Numbered from the stretch's first letter, positions 45,523-55,148 are shown. The stretch is 64,000 bases of DNA from Salinigranum marinum (GCF_024228675.1 NZ_CP100461.1:2229398-2293397), one strand, 5' to 3'. Numbers and translations: made by a program. The notes: generated by a model not told the origin, from the letters alone.

Positions 45523-46527
45523 TTACGACCGCTCGACGCGACCCAGCCAGCGGTCGGGGTCGGCGAGGTCGCGGAGCATCTCGACGAAGCCGCGACCCTC
45601 CTCCTCTTCGGGGCGGAGCCGCGCGCGCAGCCGCGAGGAGAGGAGTTCGATCGACAGCACCAGAAACAGCAGGGTGAGCAGGCCCGCCCCGGCGCGGAAG
45701 GAGTTGAAGAGGTTGAGGTTGGTCTGGATGTACTGGCCGAGGCCGCCCGCGCCGACGACGCCGAGGGAGACGGCGATCCGGGTGTTGATCTCGAGGATGT
45801 ACAGGGTCCACGCGACGAACGAACTGGAGACCTGCGAGAGCATCCCGAAGTTGATCACCTGCCCGCCCGAGGCCCCCGTCGAGCGGATCGCCTCGATCGG
45901 CCCCTCCTGGATCTCTTCGAGTTCGTCGGTGAAGAGCCGCCCGAGGTTCCCGATGGTGTCGGTCGCGACCGCGAGCATGGCCGTCAGCGGCGACAGCGGG
46001 ACCAGCGCCGCGAAGATGAACACCCACACGAGTGCGGGGATCGCACGGATCGCGGACATCACGCCGCGGAAGAGGAAGTTGAAGGGAAACGGCGTGACGC
46101 GTTCGGAGCCGAGCACGCCGAAAAAGAGGGCAAACGGGAAGCCGATGATGGTCCCCACGATGCCGATCGACAGCGTGATCACGATGCTCGAGACGAGCAG
46201 GCTGCTCCGGAGCGACAGCGCGGTCTCGACGATCGACGACGGGTTCGTCACCGAGACCCAGATCGCCCGCCAGCCGCCGATCCCCTCCTCTTGGGTGAGG
46301 CGGGTGAAGTCGACGAAGTCCGGCGAGAGGTACTTGACGAACTCGGCGACGAAGAAGTCGAACTGCGCGAACCGGACGATGTCGGGGACGGGCCGCGCCC
46401 CCAGGAAGCCGGTGCCGAAGTACGCCGCCAGCGCGGCGACGGCGAGGCCGACGAACACGAGTATCCGACGGACGAGGATTCGCCGCTCGATGCGTGCGAG
46501 GATCGCGTCGACGCTGTCGGTGCTCAC
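45523..46527 (-). CDS. phnE: Phosphonate/phosphate-type ABC permease PhnE
   Basis: A 334-residue permease of the PhnE family. After a cytoplasmic start, helices flank SSLLVSSIVITLSIGIVGTI, AIRAIPALVWVFIFAALVPL, the coupling loop EEIQEGPIEAIRSTGASGGQ and LGVVGAGGLGQYIQTNLNLF, the last being strongly conserved in PhnE. Its start overlaps the PhnC stop by four bases. Substrate may be phosphonate, phosphite or phosphate; no C-P lyase genes are in the window. Confidence 0.9.
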   Translation of the reverse strand: MSTDSVDAILARIERRILVRRILVFVGLAVAALAAYFGTGFLGARPVPDIVRFAQFDFFVAEFVKYLSPDFVDFTRLTQEEGIGGWRAIWVSVTNPSSIVETALSLRSSLLVSSIVITLSIGIVGTIIGFPFALFFGVLGSERVTPFPFNFLFRGVMSAIRAIPALVWVFIFAALVPLSPLTAMLAVATDTIGNLGRLFTDELEEIQEGPIEAIRSTGASGGQVINFGMLSQVSSSFVAWTLYILEINTRIAVSLGVVGAGGLGQYIQTNLNLFNSFRAGAGLLTLLFLVLSIELLSSRLRARLRPEEEEGRGFVEMLRDLADPDRWLGRVERS

Positions 46528-47333
46528 GTCCCGACACCTCCCGCGGTTGCTTCGTCCTCCTGGCCGGACTCGGTCGAACCGCCGCGGCCGTCCTCGTCGG
46601 CGAACGTCCCCTCGCCCTCGCCGTAGTAGAGTTCGTCGACCACCTCCATCGAGAGCTCCTCGCGGGAGCCGTCGAAGATGACTTCGCCGTCGCGGATCCC
46701 GATGAAACGGTCGCCGAACTCGCGGGCGATGTTCACCTGGTGGAGGCTCGCCAGGGTGGTGAGGTCACGCTCGCGGGCCGCCTGTTTCATGTAGCCCATC
46801 ACGTCGCGGGCGGCCTTCGGGTCGAGGCTGGAGACGGGCTCGTCCGCCAAGAGGAGTTCGGGGTTCTGGACGAGCGCGCGGGCGATCCCGACGCGCTGTT
46901 TCTGCCCGCCGGACATCGAGCCGGCGCGCTGTTCGGCCTCCTGCAGGAGACCGACCGTCTCCAGCGCGCGCAGCGCCTCGCGTTTGTCCGCGCGGGCGTA
47001 GAGAGTGAGCACGCTCCGGAGGTCGCCGGTGCGGCCGAGCGCGCCGGTCAGCGCGTTGCGGTACGCCGACAGCGACTCGATGAGGTAGTGCATCTGAAAC
47101 ACCATGCCGACCTCGCTTCCGGCGGTCGACACGGGTTCGCCGCCGATCTCGACGCTTCCGGAGGTCGGGCTGGTCAGGCCGTTGAGAATGCGCAACAGCG
47201 TCGACTTGCCCGCGCCGGAGGGCCCGAGCACGACGACGAACTCGCCGGGATCGATCTCGAAGGAGACCTCGTCGAGGGCGACGGTGTCCTCGCCGTACAC
47301 TTTCGTCACGTTCTGCAGCGAGACGCGTGGCAT
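46524..47333 (-). CDS. phnC: Phosphonate-type ABC ATPase PhnC
   Basis: A 269-residue ATPase. Walker A is VLGPSGAGKSTLLRIL, the Q-loop lies in GMVFQMHYLIESLSAY, the signature is SMSGGQKQRVGIARAL and Walker B ELLLADEPVSSLDPKAA, followed by LASLHQVNIAREFGDRFIGI with the switch His. This set is typical of PhnC. The last ~35 residues are an acidic tail. A TATTTACT box upstream suggests a promoter of its own beside read-through from phnD. Confidence 0.93.
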   Translation of the reverse strand: MPRVSLQNVTKVYGEDTVALDEVSFEIDPGEFVVVLGPSGAGKSTLLRILNGLTSPTSGSVEIGGEPVSTAGSEVGMVFQMHYLIESLSAYRNALTGALGRTGDLRSVLTLYARADKREALRALETVGLLQEAEQRAGSMSGGQKQRVGIARALVQNPELLLADEPVSSLDPKAARDVMGYMKQAARERDLTTLASLHQVNIAREFGDRFIGIRDGEVIFDGSREELSMEVVDELYYGEGEGTFADEDGRGGSTESGQEDEATAGGVGT

Positions 47334-47380
47334 CTGTCGTGAGTTTCTCGACCAGCAGTAAATAGGTCGGCGGTCCGGTG

Positions 47381-48379
47381 TCAGCCGTCCAGCAGCTCGG
47401 TCGTGATCTCGAGTTCGTTCGCCACCTCGACGACGGGCTGGTACGTCTCGTTCGTCGCCTCGCGGACGTCACTGAACCAGAGGTCGTCGTCGGTGTCCGC
47501 CTCGCCGTCGGCACCGAGGTACATCGACTCGGACGCCTCCAGCATGGCGTTCGTGACGGCTTGCTGTTCCTCGTCGCTCAGCTCCGGGCTGACGATCACC
47601 GGCGCGCGCGGGATCCCGTCTTCGGTTTCGACGTACCGGAAGCCGTCTTTCAGCTCGCGGTTGTCGTCGAGCGTGATGAACTGCCCGACGCCCGCGGCGG
47701 CGACCTGCCCGCGTTCGAGCGCCGCGAACGCCTCCGCGTGGCTGGAGAACTGCGGCGTGAAGTCGGCGTCGCCGGTGTCCGTCGGGAGATCACCGATGGC
47801 GAGCCCTGCCTGTTTCATCATGTACAGCGGGTAGAGCGCACCCGACGCCGACAGCCGGTCGGCGAAGGCGACGCGCTCCCCCGCCAGGTCCGAGAGCGAC
47901 TCGATGTCGGAGTCCTCCTGGGTCACGATGACCGAGGCGTACGTCCACGAGCCGTAGCCGTACCGCTGGAGGACGATCTCACAGCGGTCGTTGGCGACGC
48001 CGAGCGCGGCCGCGAACGGCCCGGTCTCGCCGACGTCGCCGGTGCCGCTCGCGAGGCTCTGGAGGGCGGCGCTGTAGCCCGCCGCGTACTGGAGCTGTGC
48101 GGTGACGCCCAGCTGCTCTTCGAACCGGCTCTTGACCGGCTCGTACTGCGACTCCATCAACTGTTGCGGTTCGCTCGGCGACATGTAGAACGTCAGCCGG
48201 CCGTCGTTGAACGGGACTGGCGTCGACGTCTCCGTCGCTGTCGCGGCTTCCGTCGACGCCCCACCGGGCGTACTGGTCGGCGCATCGGTGCTCTCGCCAC
48301 CACTCCCGCCCGTGCAGCCCGCGAGACCGGCCGCACCGGCCACCCCGAGGAGTTCGAGAAATTCACGTCGGTTGGACAT
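47381..48379 (-). CDS. phnD: Phosphonate-type substrate-binding lipoprotein PhnD
   Basis: A 332-residue exported protein. The signal NRREFLELLGVAGAAGLAGC has a Tat-like start and lipobox; a Thr/Ser-rich linker follows. The mature part matches PhnD/PtxB binding proteins: LTFYMSPSEPQQLMESQYEP, GETGPFAAALGVANDRCEIV, SLSDLAGERVAFADRLSASG and the YPLYMMKQAG segment. It is the first gene of the importer. TTATTAAG lies about 30 bases upstream of the ATG. Confidence 0.92.
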   Translation of the reverse strand: MSNRREFLELLGVAGAAGLAGCTGGSGGESTDAPTSTPGGASTEAATATETSTPVPFNDGRLTFYMSPSEPQQLMESQYEPVKSRFEEQLGVTAQLQYAAGYSAALQSLASGTGDVGETGPFAAALGVANDRCEIVLQRYGYGSWTYASVIVTQEDSDIESLSDLAGERVAFADRLSASGALYPLYMMKQAGLAIGDLPTDTGDADFTPQFSSHAEAFAALERGQVAAAGVGQFITLDDNRELKDGFRYVETEDGIPRAPVIVSPELSDEEQQAVTNAMLEASESMYLGADGEADTDDDLWFSDVREATNETYQPVVEVANELEITTELLDG

Positions 48380-48565
48380 AACGTCGTTCCGTTCTATGCG
48401 GTCGATGACTTAATAACTTTCATATAATATAAATATGCGTATATATCGATATCAGTACAGACTGCCGACACGACGGTGTCGCCGGTCGACAGGTCGGCAG
48501 CGGGCCCGGTTCCCGCCGGTCGCGACCCCCGCCCTTTTCGCCTCTTCGAACGTCGGACGGAGTGT
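48380..48565. promoter_or_regulatory. Divergent AT-rich promoter region, phnD/trkH
   Basis: An AT-rich core (CATATAATATAAATATGCGT and the following TATATATCG) lies between the two divergent genes. TTATTAAG (48409-48416) faces phnD at leaderless distance. No equally good TATA box is seen close to the trkH ATG, so its transcript may carry a longer leader. No palindrome typical of a Pho box is obvious. Confidence 0.5.
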
Positions 48566-50062
48566 ATGAGGGTGCGAGTCGACTGGCGGGTCAGTTGTCG
48601 GTTGGTCGGGACGGTCCTCAAGTGGCTCTGGGTGCCGCTGGTGTTTCCCCTCTTGATCGCGCTGTTCGACGGAAGCGCGGTGGGGCCCTTCCTCGTCCCG
48701 ATGGCCGGGACCGTCATCGTCGGCCTCGGTCTCGAGCGACTGACCGAAGAGCGTGATCTGGGCGCACGGGAGGCGTTCTTGATGGTCGCACTGAGCTGGC
48801 TGAGCGTCGCGGTCGTCGGTGCCGTGCCGTTCGTCCTCGCCGGCGAGGGGACGCTCGCCCAACCGGTGAACGCGCTGTTCGAGAGCATGAGCGGGATCAC
48901 GACGACGGGCGCGACGGTCATCGTGGACTTCGGACGCCACTCGCGGGCGGTGTTCATGTGGCGGGCAGTGCTCCAGTGGCTCGGCGGGCTCGGGATCTTG
49001 GTCCTGGCGACGGCGGTCCTCTCACAGCTCTCGATCGGCGGTGCACAGCTCATGGAGACCGAAACCCAGACCCGCGACCTCAACAAGCTCACCCCGCGGA
49101 TCTCCGAGACCGCGGCCCTCCTCTGGAAGATCTACCTCGGGCTGACCGGGCTCCAGATCGCCGTCCTGTACGGGCTCCACCTCGCCGGTCTCGCCCCCGA
49201 GATGACGCTGTTCGACGCGGTCACCCACGCGTTTACCACCATCTCGACGAGCGGCTTCTCGCCACGAGCCGAGAGCATCGCCGCGTTCTCGCCCGCGGTG
49301 CAGTGGGCGGTCATCCCGTTCATGGCCACCGGGGCGACGAGCTTCGTGCTCATCTACTTCGTGCTCCAGGGGAACTTCGGCCGACTGCGGAACAGCGACG
49401 AGTTCCGCTTTTACCTCGCGATCCTCGGCCTGTTCTCCCTCGGGATCGCGGGCGTGTTGTTCGCCGACGGCGGCCCCCACACGAACCCCGAGGCGATCGC
49501 GCGGCACGCGCTGTTTCAGGTCGTCTCGATCGTGACCACCACCGGCTACGCGAGCACCGATTTCAACCTCTGGTCGTCGGGGGCGAAACACCTGCTGTTC
49601 GTCTGCATGTTCGTCGGCGGTATGGCGGGCAGCACCACGTGTTCGATCAAGACGCTGCGCTGGCTGGTCGTGCTGAAGGCGTTCCGCCGCGACCTGTTCA
49701 CGACGGCGAACCCGAACGCGGTCCGGCCGGTCCGGCTCAGCGGGGGCGTCGTCACCGAGGAGACGATCCGGGACATCTACGCGTACACGCTCGTCAGTCT
49801 CGTGTTCTTCATCGTCGCGACGATCCTCGTCGTCGTCGACGCCTCACGCGCGCGGGTGCCGGTCACCGAGTTCGAGGCGATGGGAGCCGCCGCGTCCACG
49901 TTCTTCAACGTCGGCCCGGGGTTCGGGATCGCCGGCCCGTTCGCGAGCTACAACCCGTTCCCGTGGTCGACGAAGCTCCTCATGACGTTCCTCATGTGGC
50001 TCGGCCGCATCGAGATCATCCCCGTATTGGTCCTGCTGACGCCCTCGTACTGGCGCTCGTGA
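48566..50062 (+). CDS. trkH: TrkH-type potassium uptake protein
   Basis: A 498-residue ion-conducting subunit of the Trk/Ktr type. Four pore motifs are visible: MSGITTTGATVIVDF, HAFTTISTSGFSPRA, SIVTTTGYASTDFN and TFFNVGPGFGIAGPF, each with the filter Gly. Membrane helices alternate in four M1-P-M2 units. It needs a TrkA/KtrA cytoplasmic partner, which is not adjacent. In salt-in haloarchaea it serves accumulation of molar K+. The ATG (MRVRVDWRVS) was chosen thirty codons inside the open frame. Confidence 0.93.
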   Translation: MRVRVDWRVSCRLVGTVLKWLWVPLVFPLLIALFDGSAVGPFLVPMAGTVIVGLGLERLTEERDLGAREAFLMVALSWLSVAVVGAVPFVLAGEGTLAQPVNALFESMSGITTTGATVIVDFGRHSRAVFMWRAVLQWLGGLGILVLATAVLSQLSIGGAQLMETETQTRDLNKLTPRISETAALLWKIYLGLTGLQIAVLYGLHLAGLAPEMTLFDAVTHAFTTISTSGFSPRAESIAAFSPAVQWAVIPFMATGATSFVLIYFVLQGNFGRLRNSDEFRFYLAILGLFSLGIAGVLFADGGPHTNPEAIARHALFQVVSIVTTTGYASTDFNLWSSGAKHLLFVCMFVGGMAGSTTCSIKTLRWLVVLKAFRRDLFTTANPNAVRPVRLSGGVVTEETIRDIYAYTLVSLVFFIVATILVVVDASRARVPVTEFEAMGAAASTFFNVGPGFGIAGPFASYNPFPWSTKLLMTFLMWLGRIEIIPVLVLLTPSYWRS

Positions 50063-50186
50063 GCCGGTCTCGACCGTCGGGCGTCGACGGCAGACGCAGT
50101 CGAGACCGGATCGACGCGAGGAGCGCGGACGAGTCGCGTGGCGTGGGAACGTCGCGAACGAGAAGCAGGTCCGAGCAGCGTAGCGT

Positions 50187-50477
50187 TCAGACCCGGTGTC
50201 GCTTCCGCTTGTACAGGTAGTACGGCGAGACGACGAACGACAGCACACCCATCGACGCGAGCACCAACACGCCGAGGACGCCGTAGACGACCCGGTTCGG
50301 CTGCCACGTCTCACAGTGAGCGCGGACGTACCGCACGTCCAGGTAGAGCCCGACCGGGTACGCGAGCGCGAAGAAGATCGTCACGATCGCCAGGTCGACC
50401 CCGACGAGGAGCAACACGCCGGCGGCCAGGATCCACACCGGCAGCGCCACCACGAGGTGCCACCAGTTCGCTCTCAT
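50187..50477 (-). CDS. Small membrane protein, unknown
   Basis: A 96-residue protein with about three hydrophobic segments (LVVALPVWILAAGVLLLVGV, IVTIFFALAYPVGLYLDV, GVLGVLVLASMGVLSFVVSP) and a basic end YKRKRHRV. The chosen ATG overlaps the stop of the preceding gene (ATGA); an in-frame ATG four codons upstream is also possible. Function unknown; it is coupled to the lipoprotein-like gene. Confidence 0.75.
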   Translation of the reverse strand: MRANWWHLVVALPVWILAAGVLLLVGVDLAIVTIFFALAYPVGLYLDVRYVRAHCETWQPNRVVYGVLGVLVLASMGVLSFVVSPYYLYKRKRHRV

Positions 50478-51037
50478 CGGTAGAGCCACCCCGTGGTCTC
50501 GATGCCGACCGCGACCGGGTCGGCGGATTCGACGAAGTCGGGCGGCGAGTGTTCGATCAGGAGAATATAATCCCGGGGCGAGAGCGTGAGTTCGTCCGTT
50601 TCGATGTCGGCGAGACCCAGGTTCGAGGGCTCGACGTAGTATTCGGCTTCAGCTCCCCGCTCGTAGCGGGCGAACTCGTCGCGCGAGAACAAGACGACGT
50701 CCACGACGCCGCTCGTCCCGACCGAGATCGCGTACTCGAAGCCGACCTCGCGGACGGACGAGTCGGCGTACTCCGCGTAGAACAGTTCGAGCGGGAGATG
50801 CTCCCCGACGCCGAGGCGGACCTCGAGGTCGAAACTGGTCGCGAAGTGCTCGATCGGCTCGGGCGATTCGAGAGCGTCGAACCCGTCGGCGATCCCCCCG
50901 TTCGTCGGCTCCGCCGTCGTGGCGCGCGCGGCGACGTCGTCGCCCGCCTTGACCGCCCCCTTCGCTGCCAGTTTCGCACAGCCAGCGGTTCCCCCGATCC
51001 CCATCGTTGCGAGGACTGCTCTGCGTTTGAGTCCCAT
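50474..51037 (-). CDS. Putative lipoprotein, unknown function
   Basis: A 187-residue protein. It starts MGLKRRAVLATMGIGGTAGC, with twin Arg, a short hydrophobic stretch and a lipobox-like TAGC, suggesting Tat-dependent lipoprotein export. The remainder (SVREVGFEYAISVGTSGVVD, LSPRDYILLIEHSP) is beta-rich and looks like a small extracellular domain. No family is recognised. It is the first gene of a two-gene operon with the small membrane protein. Confidence 0.7.
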   Translation of the reverse strand: MGLKRRAVLATMGIGGTAGCAKLAAKGAVKAGDDVAARATTAEPTNGGIADGFDALESPEPIEHFATSFDLEVRLGVGEHLPLELFYAEYADSSVREVGFEYAISVGTSGVVDVVLFSRDEFARYERGAEAEYYVEPSNLGLADIETDELTLSPRDYILLIEHSPPDFVESADPVAVGIETTGWLYR

Positions 51038-51215
51038 CACGGAGAGGTCCCGAGTTGCTTGTAAATAGCTTACCAGTTGAGTATCAGAATAGATATTTCT
51101 TGAGGCCGTACAGAACGAGCAGTTCACAGCCACACTTCGAGAACTACAGTTGGCCGCTTTAAAGCTATTAGATAGAGATCGAAGGACTACCGGGAAGGTA
51201 GGTGCGCCCTGTTTG

Positions 51216-51233
51216 AATCTCAGAAACGAGATT
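51216..51233. terminator. Weak stem-loop 3' of DUF2391 gene
   Basis: AATCTC and GAGATT form a 6-bp stem with a 6-base loop just past the stop of the minus-strand DUF2391 gene. It may mark the transcript end. The rest of 51038-51252 is moderately AT-rich, with a TTTAAAGC stretch, and holds no gene. Confidence 0.3.
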
Positions 51234-51252
51234 GATGAGACGAGTGCGAGCC

Positions 51253-51702
51253 CTAGAAGAGACTGTCCGTCGTCACCGCGCCGACGACGCTGAACACCGC
51301 GGCGACGCTCATCGCCCGGAACGTGACGTACAGGCGATCGGTCTGCTGGAGATCGCTGAGGAACAGGTCCGGCGCGGTGATGGCGTACGCCAGCGTCGCG
51401 ACCGACCCGAACGCGACGATCATCACCGAGATGAACCGGACCGGTACGCCGGCGAAGACCGCTTCGCGACTGGGGTCGCGGTCGTTGTCCGCACCGTACA
51501 GCCCGCCGTAGCCGATGGCCATGATCGCGCAGACGAGAAACAGGCTGTGGTAGACCGTCATGTTCCGCGCCAGCATCCACACCTCCTGGGTCACGACGAA
51601 CGGACCAGCGAGCAGGAACCCGCCGACGATCTGCTGGGCCGTGTCGGCGAGTTTGTGCTTCTGACGTTCTTGCATACGTCCGTACTGTGGGTTCAGACCC
51701 AT
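51253..51702 (-). CDS. DUF2391 family membrane protein
   Basis: A 149-residue protein with four hydrophobic helices. KLADTAQQIVGGFLLAGPFV, then VTQEVWMLARNMTVYHSLFL, is the DUF2391 signature; FRAMSVAAVFSVVGAVTTDS ends the protein. The family is a four-helix integral membrane protein of unknown function. GCTTATACAC lies about 35 bases upstream of the chosen ATG (MGLNPQYGR); an inner ATG nine codons later is an alternative. Confidence 0.85.
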   Translation of the reverse strand: MGLNPQYGRMQERQKHKLADTAQQIVGGFLLAGPFVVTQEVWMLARNMTVYHSLFLVCAIMAIGYGGLYGADNDRDPSREAVFAGVPVRFISVMIVAFGSVATLAYAITAPDLFLSDLQQTDRLYVTFRAMSVAAVFSVVGAVTTDSLF

Positions 51703-51808
51703 ACCTGTTCGGGACGCTGTGTGCGGCCGCAGTAGTGTATAAGCGGTCGTCGACCTGTGCTCGACACTCGGACGCTGTGCTACCTCACGCGAGGTGAGTC
51801 GAGAAGCT

Positions 51809-53119
51809 TCACAGCACGCCCGCCTCTCGGAGTCTATCGATCTCTCCCTCGTCGTAGCCGAGTGCCTCGAGGACGGGAGTGGTGTCCTCGCCAAGCGATG
51901 GCGGGTCCGTCGACTCGACCCGGTCGAAGCCCGTCGAGCGCGCGGGGAACCGTGGCGTCCGGATCCGGGCACCCTCACCTTCGGTCGCTTTGATCTCAGC
52001 GAGTGCCTCCGTCACCTCGAGATGTGGGTCGTCTCGGACGTCACCCATATCGTTCACCGGGGCGACCGGAACGCCCCCGTCCTGGAGTCGCTCGACGATC
52101 TCGTCGCTCGTGTACTGCTTGCAGGTCGCCTCCACGATGCCGTGGAGTTCCGTGCGGTTCTTCAGGCGGCTCTCGAGTTCGGCAAACCGTTCGTCGTCAC
52201 CGATGTCGAGGTCGAGGACGTCACAGAACTGCCGCCACTGCCGGTCGGACGAGGGGCCGATGAACACCCACTCGTCGTCGGCAGACTGAAACACGTCGTA
52301 CGGGGCCCACCCGGGGTGGCTCGCGCCCATCGGATCGGGGACGTCGTCGTACGCCTGCGTGTACGCGAGCCAGTAACCCATGAGTGCGACCGTGCTCTCG
52401 AACAGCGGGACAGTGAGGTGCTGACCGGTCCCCGTCTCCTGGCGCTGACGCATGGCACCGAGGACTGTCACGGCGGCGTACAACGACGCCGCCATGTCCG
52501 AGAGGCTCGTTCCCGACCGGACCGGCGGCTGACCGGGATGGCCGGTCACGCTCATGACCCCCGAGAGCGCCTCGGCGACCGGGTCGAGCGCGGGGAAGCG
52601 CTCGTACGGGCCCTGGTTGAACCCCTTGATCGAGCAGTACACGAGTTCCTCGTTGGCGGTCTTGAGGTCGTCGTAGCCGACGCCGAGGCGGTCGGTCGTC
52701 CCGGCCGCGAAGTTTTCGACCAACACGTCTGCGTTCGCGACGAGTTCCTCGAAGATGGCTTGGCCGTCGTCTGACTTCAGGTCGAGCGTGACACTGAGTT
52801 TGTTCCGATTGACGTAGTTGAACGAGCTGTTTCCGATCGGGCTGGAGTCGCGGATGGCGTCGCCTCCGCCCGGTGACTCGACCTTGATGACTTCCGCGCC
52901 GAGATCGGCGAGGATCATCGAGCAGAACGGGCCCGCGATGATGTGCCCGAGTTCGAGCACCGTCACGTCCGAGAGTGGCCGCCCCTCGCCGCCCGGAAGC
53001 AGCGACGGCGCGACGCGCCCACCGTCGGTCATAACCGACGTCACGGTCTCGGGTCCGTCTTCTCTGCCTCGCGCTTCGGGGCTCGTTCGCGCTCCCTGTG
53101 TCGGTGAATCGTGTGTCAT
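51809..53119 (-). CDS. Class III CoA-transferase (CaiB/Frc family)
   Basis: A 436-residue family III CoA-transferase, which moves CoA between carboxylic acids. LSDVTVLELGHIIAGPFCSM and ADLGAEVIKVESPGGGDAIR are the N-terminal hallmarks, and the Asp of GTSLSDMAASLYAAVTVLGA is the expected nucleophile. AYDDVPDPMGASHPGWAPYD and VFIGPSSDRQWRQFC follow. The first ~45 residues are a variable tail, so the true start could be further in. It adjoins a sugar-type importer, which suggests uptake and CoA activation of an organic acid or glycoside-derived acid. Donor and acceptor are unknown. Confidence 0.92.
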   Translation of the reverse strand: MTHDSPTQGARTSPEARGREDGPETVTSVMTDGGRVAPSLLPGGEGRPLSDVTVLELGHIIAGPFCSMILADLGAEVIKVESPGGGDAIRDSSPIGNSSFNYVNRNKLSVTLDLKSDDGQAIFEELVANADVLVENFAAGTTDRLGVGYDDLKTANEELVYCSIKGFNQGPYERFPALDPVAEALSGVMSVTGHPGQPPVRSGTSLSDMAASLYAAVTVLGAMRQRQETGTGQHLTVPLFESTVALMGYWLAYTQAYDDVPDPMGASHPGWAPYDVFQSADDEWVFIGPSSDRQWRQFCDVLDLDIGDDERFAELESRLKNRTELHGIVEATCKQYTSDEIVERLQDGGVPVAPVNDMGDVRDDPHLEVTEALAEIKATEGEGARIRTPRFPARSTGFDRVESTDPPSLGEDTTPVLEALGYDEGEIDRLREAGVL

Positions 53120-53145
53120 GAGGTGGATGATGGAAAAATGGGTGG

Positions 53146-54276
53146 TCAGCTCGGCTGTGAGAGGTTCTCTCGGACGAGGTCCGGACCGTGACAGATGGTC
53201 TGCCCGTCGGCGTCGAAGACAAACAGGTCGCTCGCCTCGAACGACAGGTTGAGTTCGTCACCGTTGGTGACGTCTCCGAAGCTGGCGGACACGGCGTCGA
53301 CGGCCGTGCCGTCGTTCGTGTAGCCGTGGACGACGAACTCGGTGCCGAGCTGTTCGATGACTTCGGCGGTGATGTCGAGGTCGTACGTGCCACCGTCCGC
53401 CGAGAGATACTGGGGGCGGATGCCGACCGTGACGCGCTCGCCGACACGATTCGCGAACTGTTCGGCCGGCACGACGACATCGAACGCCGGTGCGCTGAGG
53501 ACGTACTCGTCTGTGGACGCTTCGACGGTCGCCGCCAGGAGGTTCGTCGACGGTGTGCCGATAAACTCCGCGACGTACGCAGAGACTGGCCGGTCGAACA
53601 GCTCGCCTGGTGGTGCGAACTGCTCTAGCCGCCCCTCGTTCAGGAGGATCACCTGGTCACTCATCGTCATCGCCTCGGTCTGGTCGTGTGTGACGTAGAC
53701 GACCGTTGCGTCGAGCTCTTGGTGAAGGCGCTGGACCTCGACGCGAAGCTCGGCTTTGAGCTTCGCGTCCAGGTCACTCATCGGTTCGTCCAGCAGGAGC
53801 ACGTCGGGGTCTTGGACGAAGGCCGATCCGAGCGCCACGCGCTGCTGTTGGCCACCCGAGAGCTCCGCCGGCATCTTCTCGAGTTGCTCGGTGATCTGGA
53901 GTGTGGCCGCCGCCTCGTCGATGAGATCGTCGCGTTCGGCTTTCGGAACCCCTTGGATCTTGAGACCGTATCCGATGTTCTCGCGGACGGTCATGTGTGG
54001 GTAGAGCGCGATCGACTGGAACACCATCGCGCAGTGACGCTCCTGTGGCGACTGATCGGTGACGTCCTCGTCACCGAACGCGATGCGGCCGCTCGACGGC
54101 GTCTCCAGCCCCGCAATCATGCGGAGCGTGGTCGTCTTTCCGCAGCCGGACGGCCCGACGAGCGTCGTGAACGAGCCCTCCGGGATCGACAGTGTGAGGT
54201 CGTCGACGGCGACGTGGACCGTGCCGGCCGTGTTGTACTCTTTGCGTACCGTATCGAAGTGGATCGGTCGTGCCAT
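53146..54276 (-). CDS. ABC transporter ATPase, MalK/UgpC type
   Basis: A 376-residue ATPase. Walker A TLVGPSGCGKTTTLRMIAGL, Q-loop CAMVFQSIALYPHMTVRENI, signature ELSGGQQQRVALGSAF, Walker B VLLLDEPMSDLDAKLKAELR and switch YVTHDQTEAMTMSD are intact. A C-terminal TOBE/OB region (~245-370) is typical of carbohydrate importers. Its ATG overlaps the permease stop by one base (TAATG). Confidence 0.95.
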   Translation of the reverse strand: MARPIHFDTVRKEYNTAGTVHVAVDDLTLSIPEGSFTTLVGPSGCGKTTTLRMIAGLETPSSGRIAFGDEDVTDQSPQERHCAMVFQSIALYPHMTVRENIGYGLKIQGVPKAERDDLIDEAAATLQITEQLEKMPAELSGGQQQRVALGSAFVQDPDVLLLDEPMSDLDAKLKAELRVEVQRLHQELDATVVYVTHDQTEAMTMSDQVILLNEGRLEQFAPPGELFDRPVSAYVAEFIGTPSTNLLAATVEASTDEYVLSAPAFDVVVPAEQFANRVGERVTVGIRPQYLSADGGTYDLDITAEVIEQLGTEFVVHGYTNDGTAVDAVSASFGDVTNGDELNLSFEASDLFVFDADGQTICHGPDLVRENLSQPS

Positions 54277-55148
54277 TATTCGAGCCCTCCAACGTTGAAG
54301 CCCTGCAGCAAGTAGTTCTGAAGGAACAGTGCGATGAGGAACGGCGGGATGCAGATAAGAAGCGACACCGCCATGGTCTCCCCCCAGCCGATGCTGACCC
54401 GGTCGAGGAACAGGCTCGCTCCGACCGTAATCGTGTACATCTCGTCTTGGCTCATCACGACGCGCGCCATCGTGTAGTCGTTCCACGCAACGGCGAACGA
54501 GAAGATCGCTGCGGAAACGTACCCTGGTCGCGCGACCGGGAGCACGACGTCCCAGAGCGTCCGGGTGCGACTCGCACCGCGAACCCACGCCGACTCCTCG
54601 AGCGAGATCGGTACGGTCTGGAAGTACTGCCACATCAACCAGATCGTGAACGGTGCGGAGATGCCCGTCAGTGCCAGCGTAAGCGCGAAGTAACTGTTCA
54701 GCATGCCCAGCGTGAAGAAGATGACGTACAGCGGAATCGCGAGTACGATCGGGCTGAACATGTACGAGAACAACACCGCACGCGCCGCCATCGTCTTCCC
54801 GCTGAAGTCGAAGCGTGTGAGGCCGTAGCCGGCCGCCACCGCAAGCGACGTCGAGAGGATGGTCGAAGAGACCGTGACGATGAGACTGTTCGTGAAGTAC
54901 TGGACGGTCGCGGTTTCTTCGAACAGGACCGCGAAGTTCCTGAACGTGAGCGAGTCGACGAGGAGATTCACGTCACCGCCGGCGAATACGGTCTGGGGTG
55001 CTTGGACCGCAACAGCCACCATCACGTACACGGGGATCGTCACGAAGATGGCGACCAGTACCGCGACCACGACGAGCGAGACACGTTTGACCCGCGCCTG
55101 GACACGTTGGGGCACGTACGACCCTGCCGCGCCTTCGCCGAGGGCCAT
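54276..55148 (-). CDS. ABC permease, MalG type
   Basis: A 290-residue permease with six helices. The EAA-like coupling motif is EESAWVRGASRTRTLWDVVL, followed by PVARPGYVSAAIFSFAVAWN. The large N-terminal periplasmic loop and the ending FLQNYLLQGFNVGGLE are typical of MalG-like subunits. It pairs with the upstream MalF-type permease; start and stop codons overlap on both sides. Confidence 0.94.
   Translation of the reverse strand: MALGEGAAGSYVPQRVQARVKRVSLVVVAVLVAIFVTIPVYVMVAVAVQAPQTVFAGGDVNLLVDSLTFRNFAVLFEETATVQYFTNSLIVTVSSTILSTSLAVAAGYGLTRFDFSGKTMAARAVLFSYMFSPIVLAIPLYVIFFTLGMLNSYFALTLALTGISAPFTIWLMWQYFQTVPISLEESAWVRGASRTRTLWDVVLPVARPGYVSAAIFSFAVAWNDYTMARVVMSQDEMYTITVGASLFLDRVSIGWGETMAVSLLICIPPFLIALFLQNYLLQGFNVGGLE

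Noticed and set aside
48380-48565. Replication origin in the AT-rich phnD/trkH gap
   Set aside because: No cdc6/orc1 gene is nearby and no long ORB-like inverted repeats were seen; a divergent promoter explains it.
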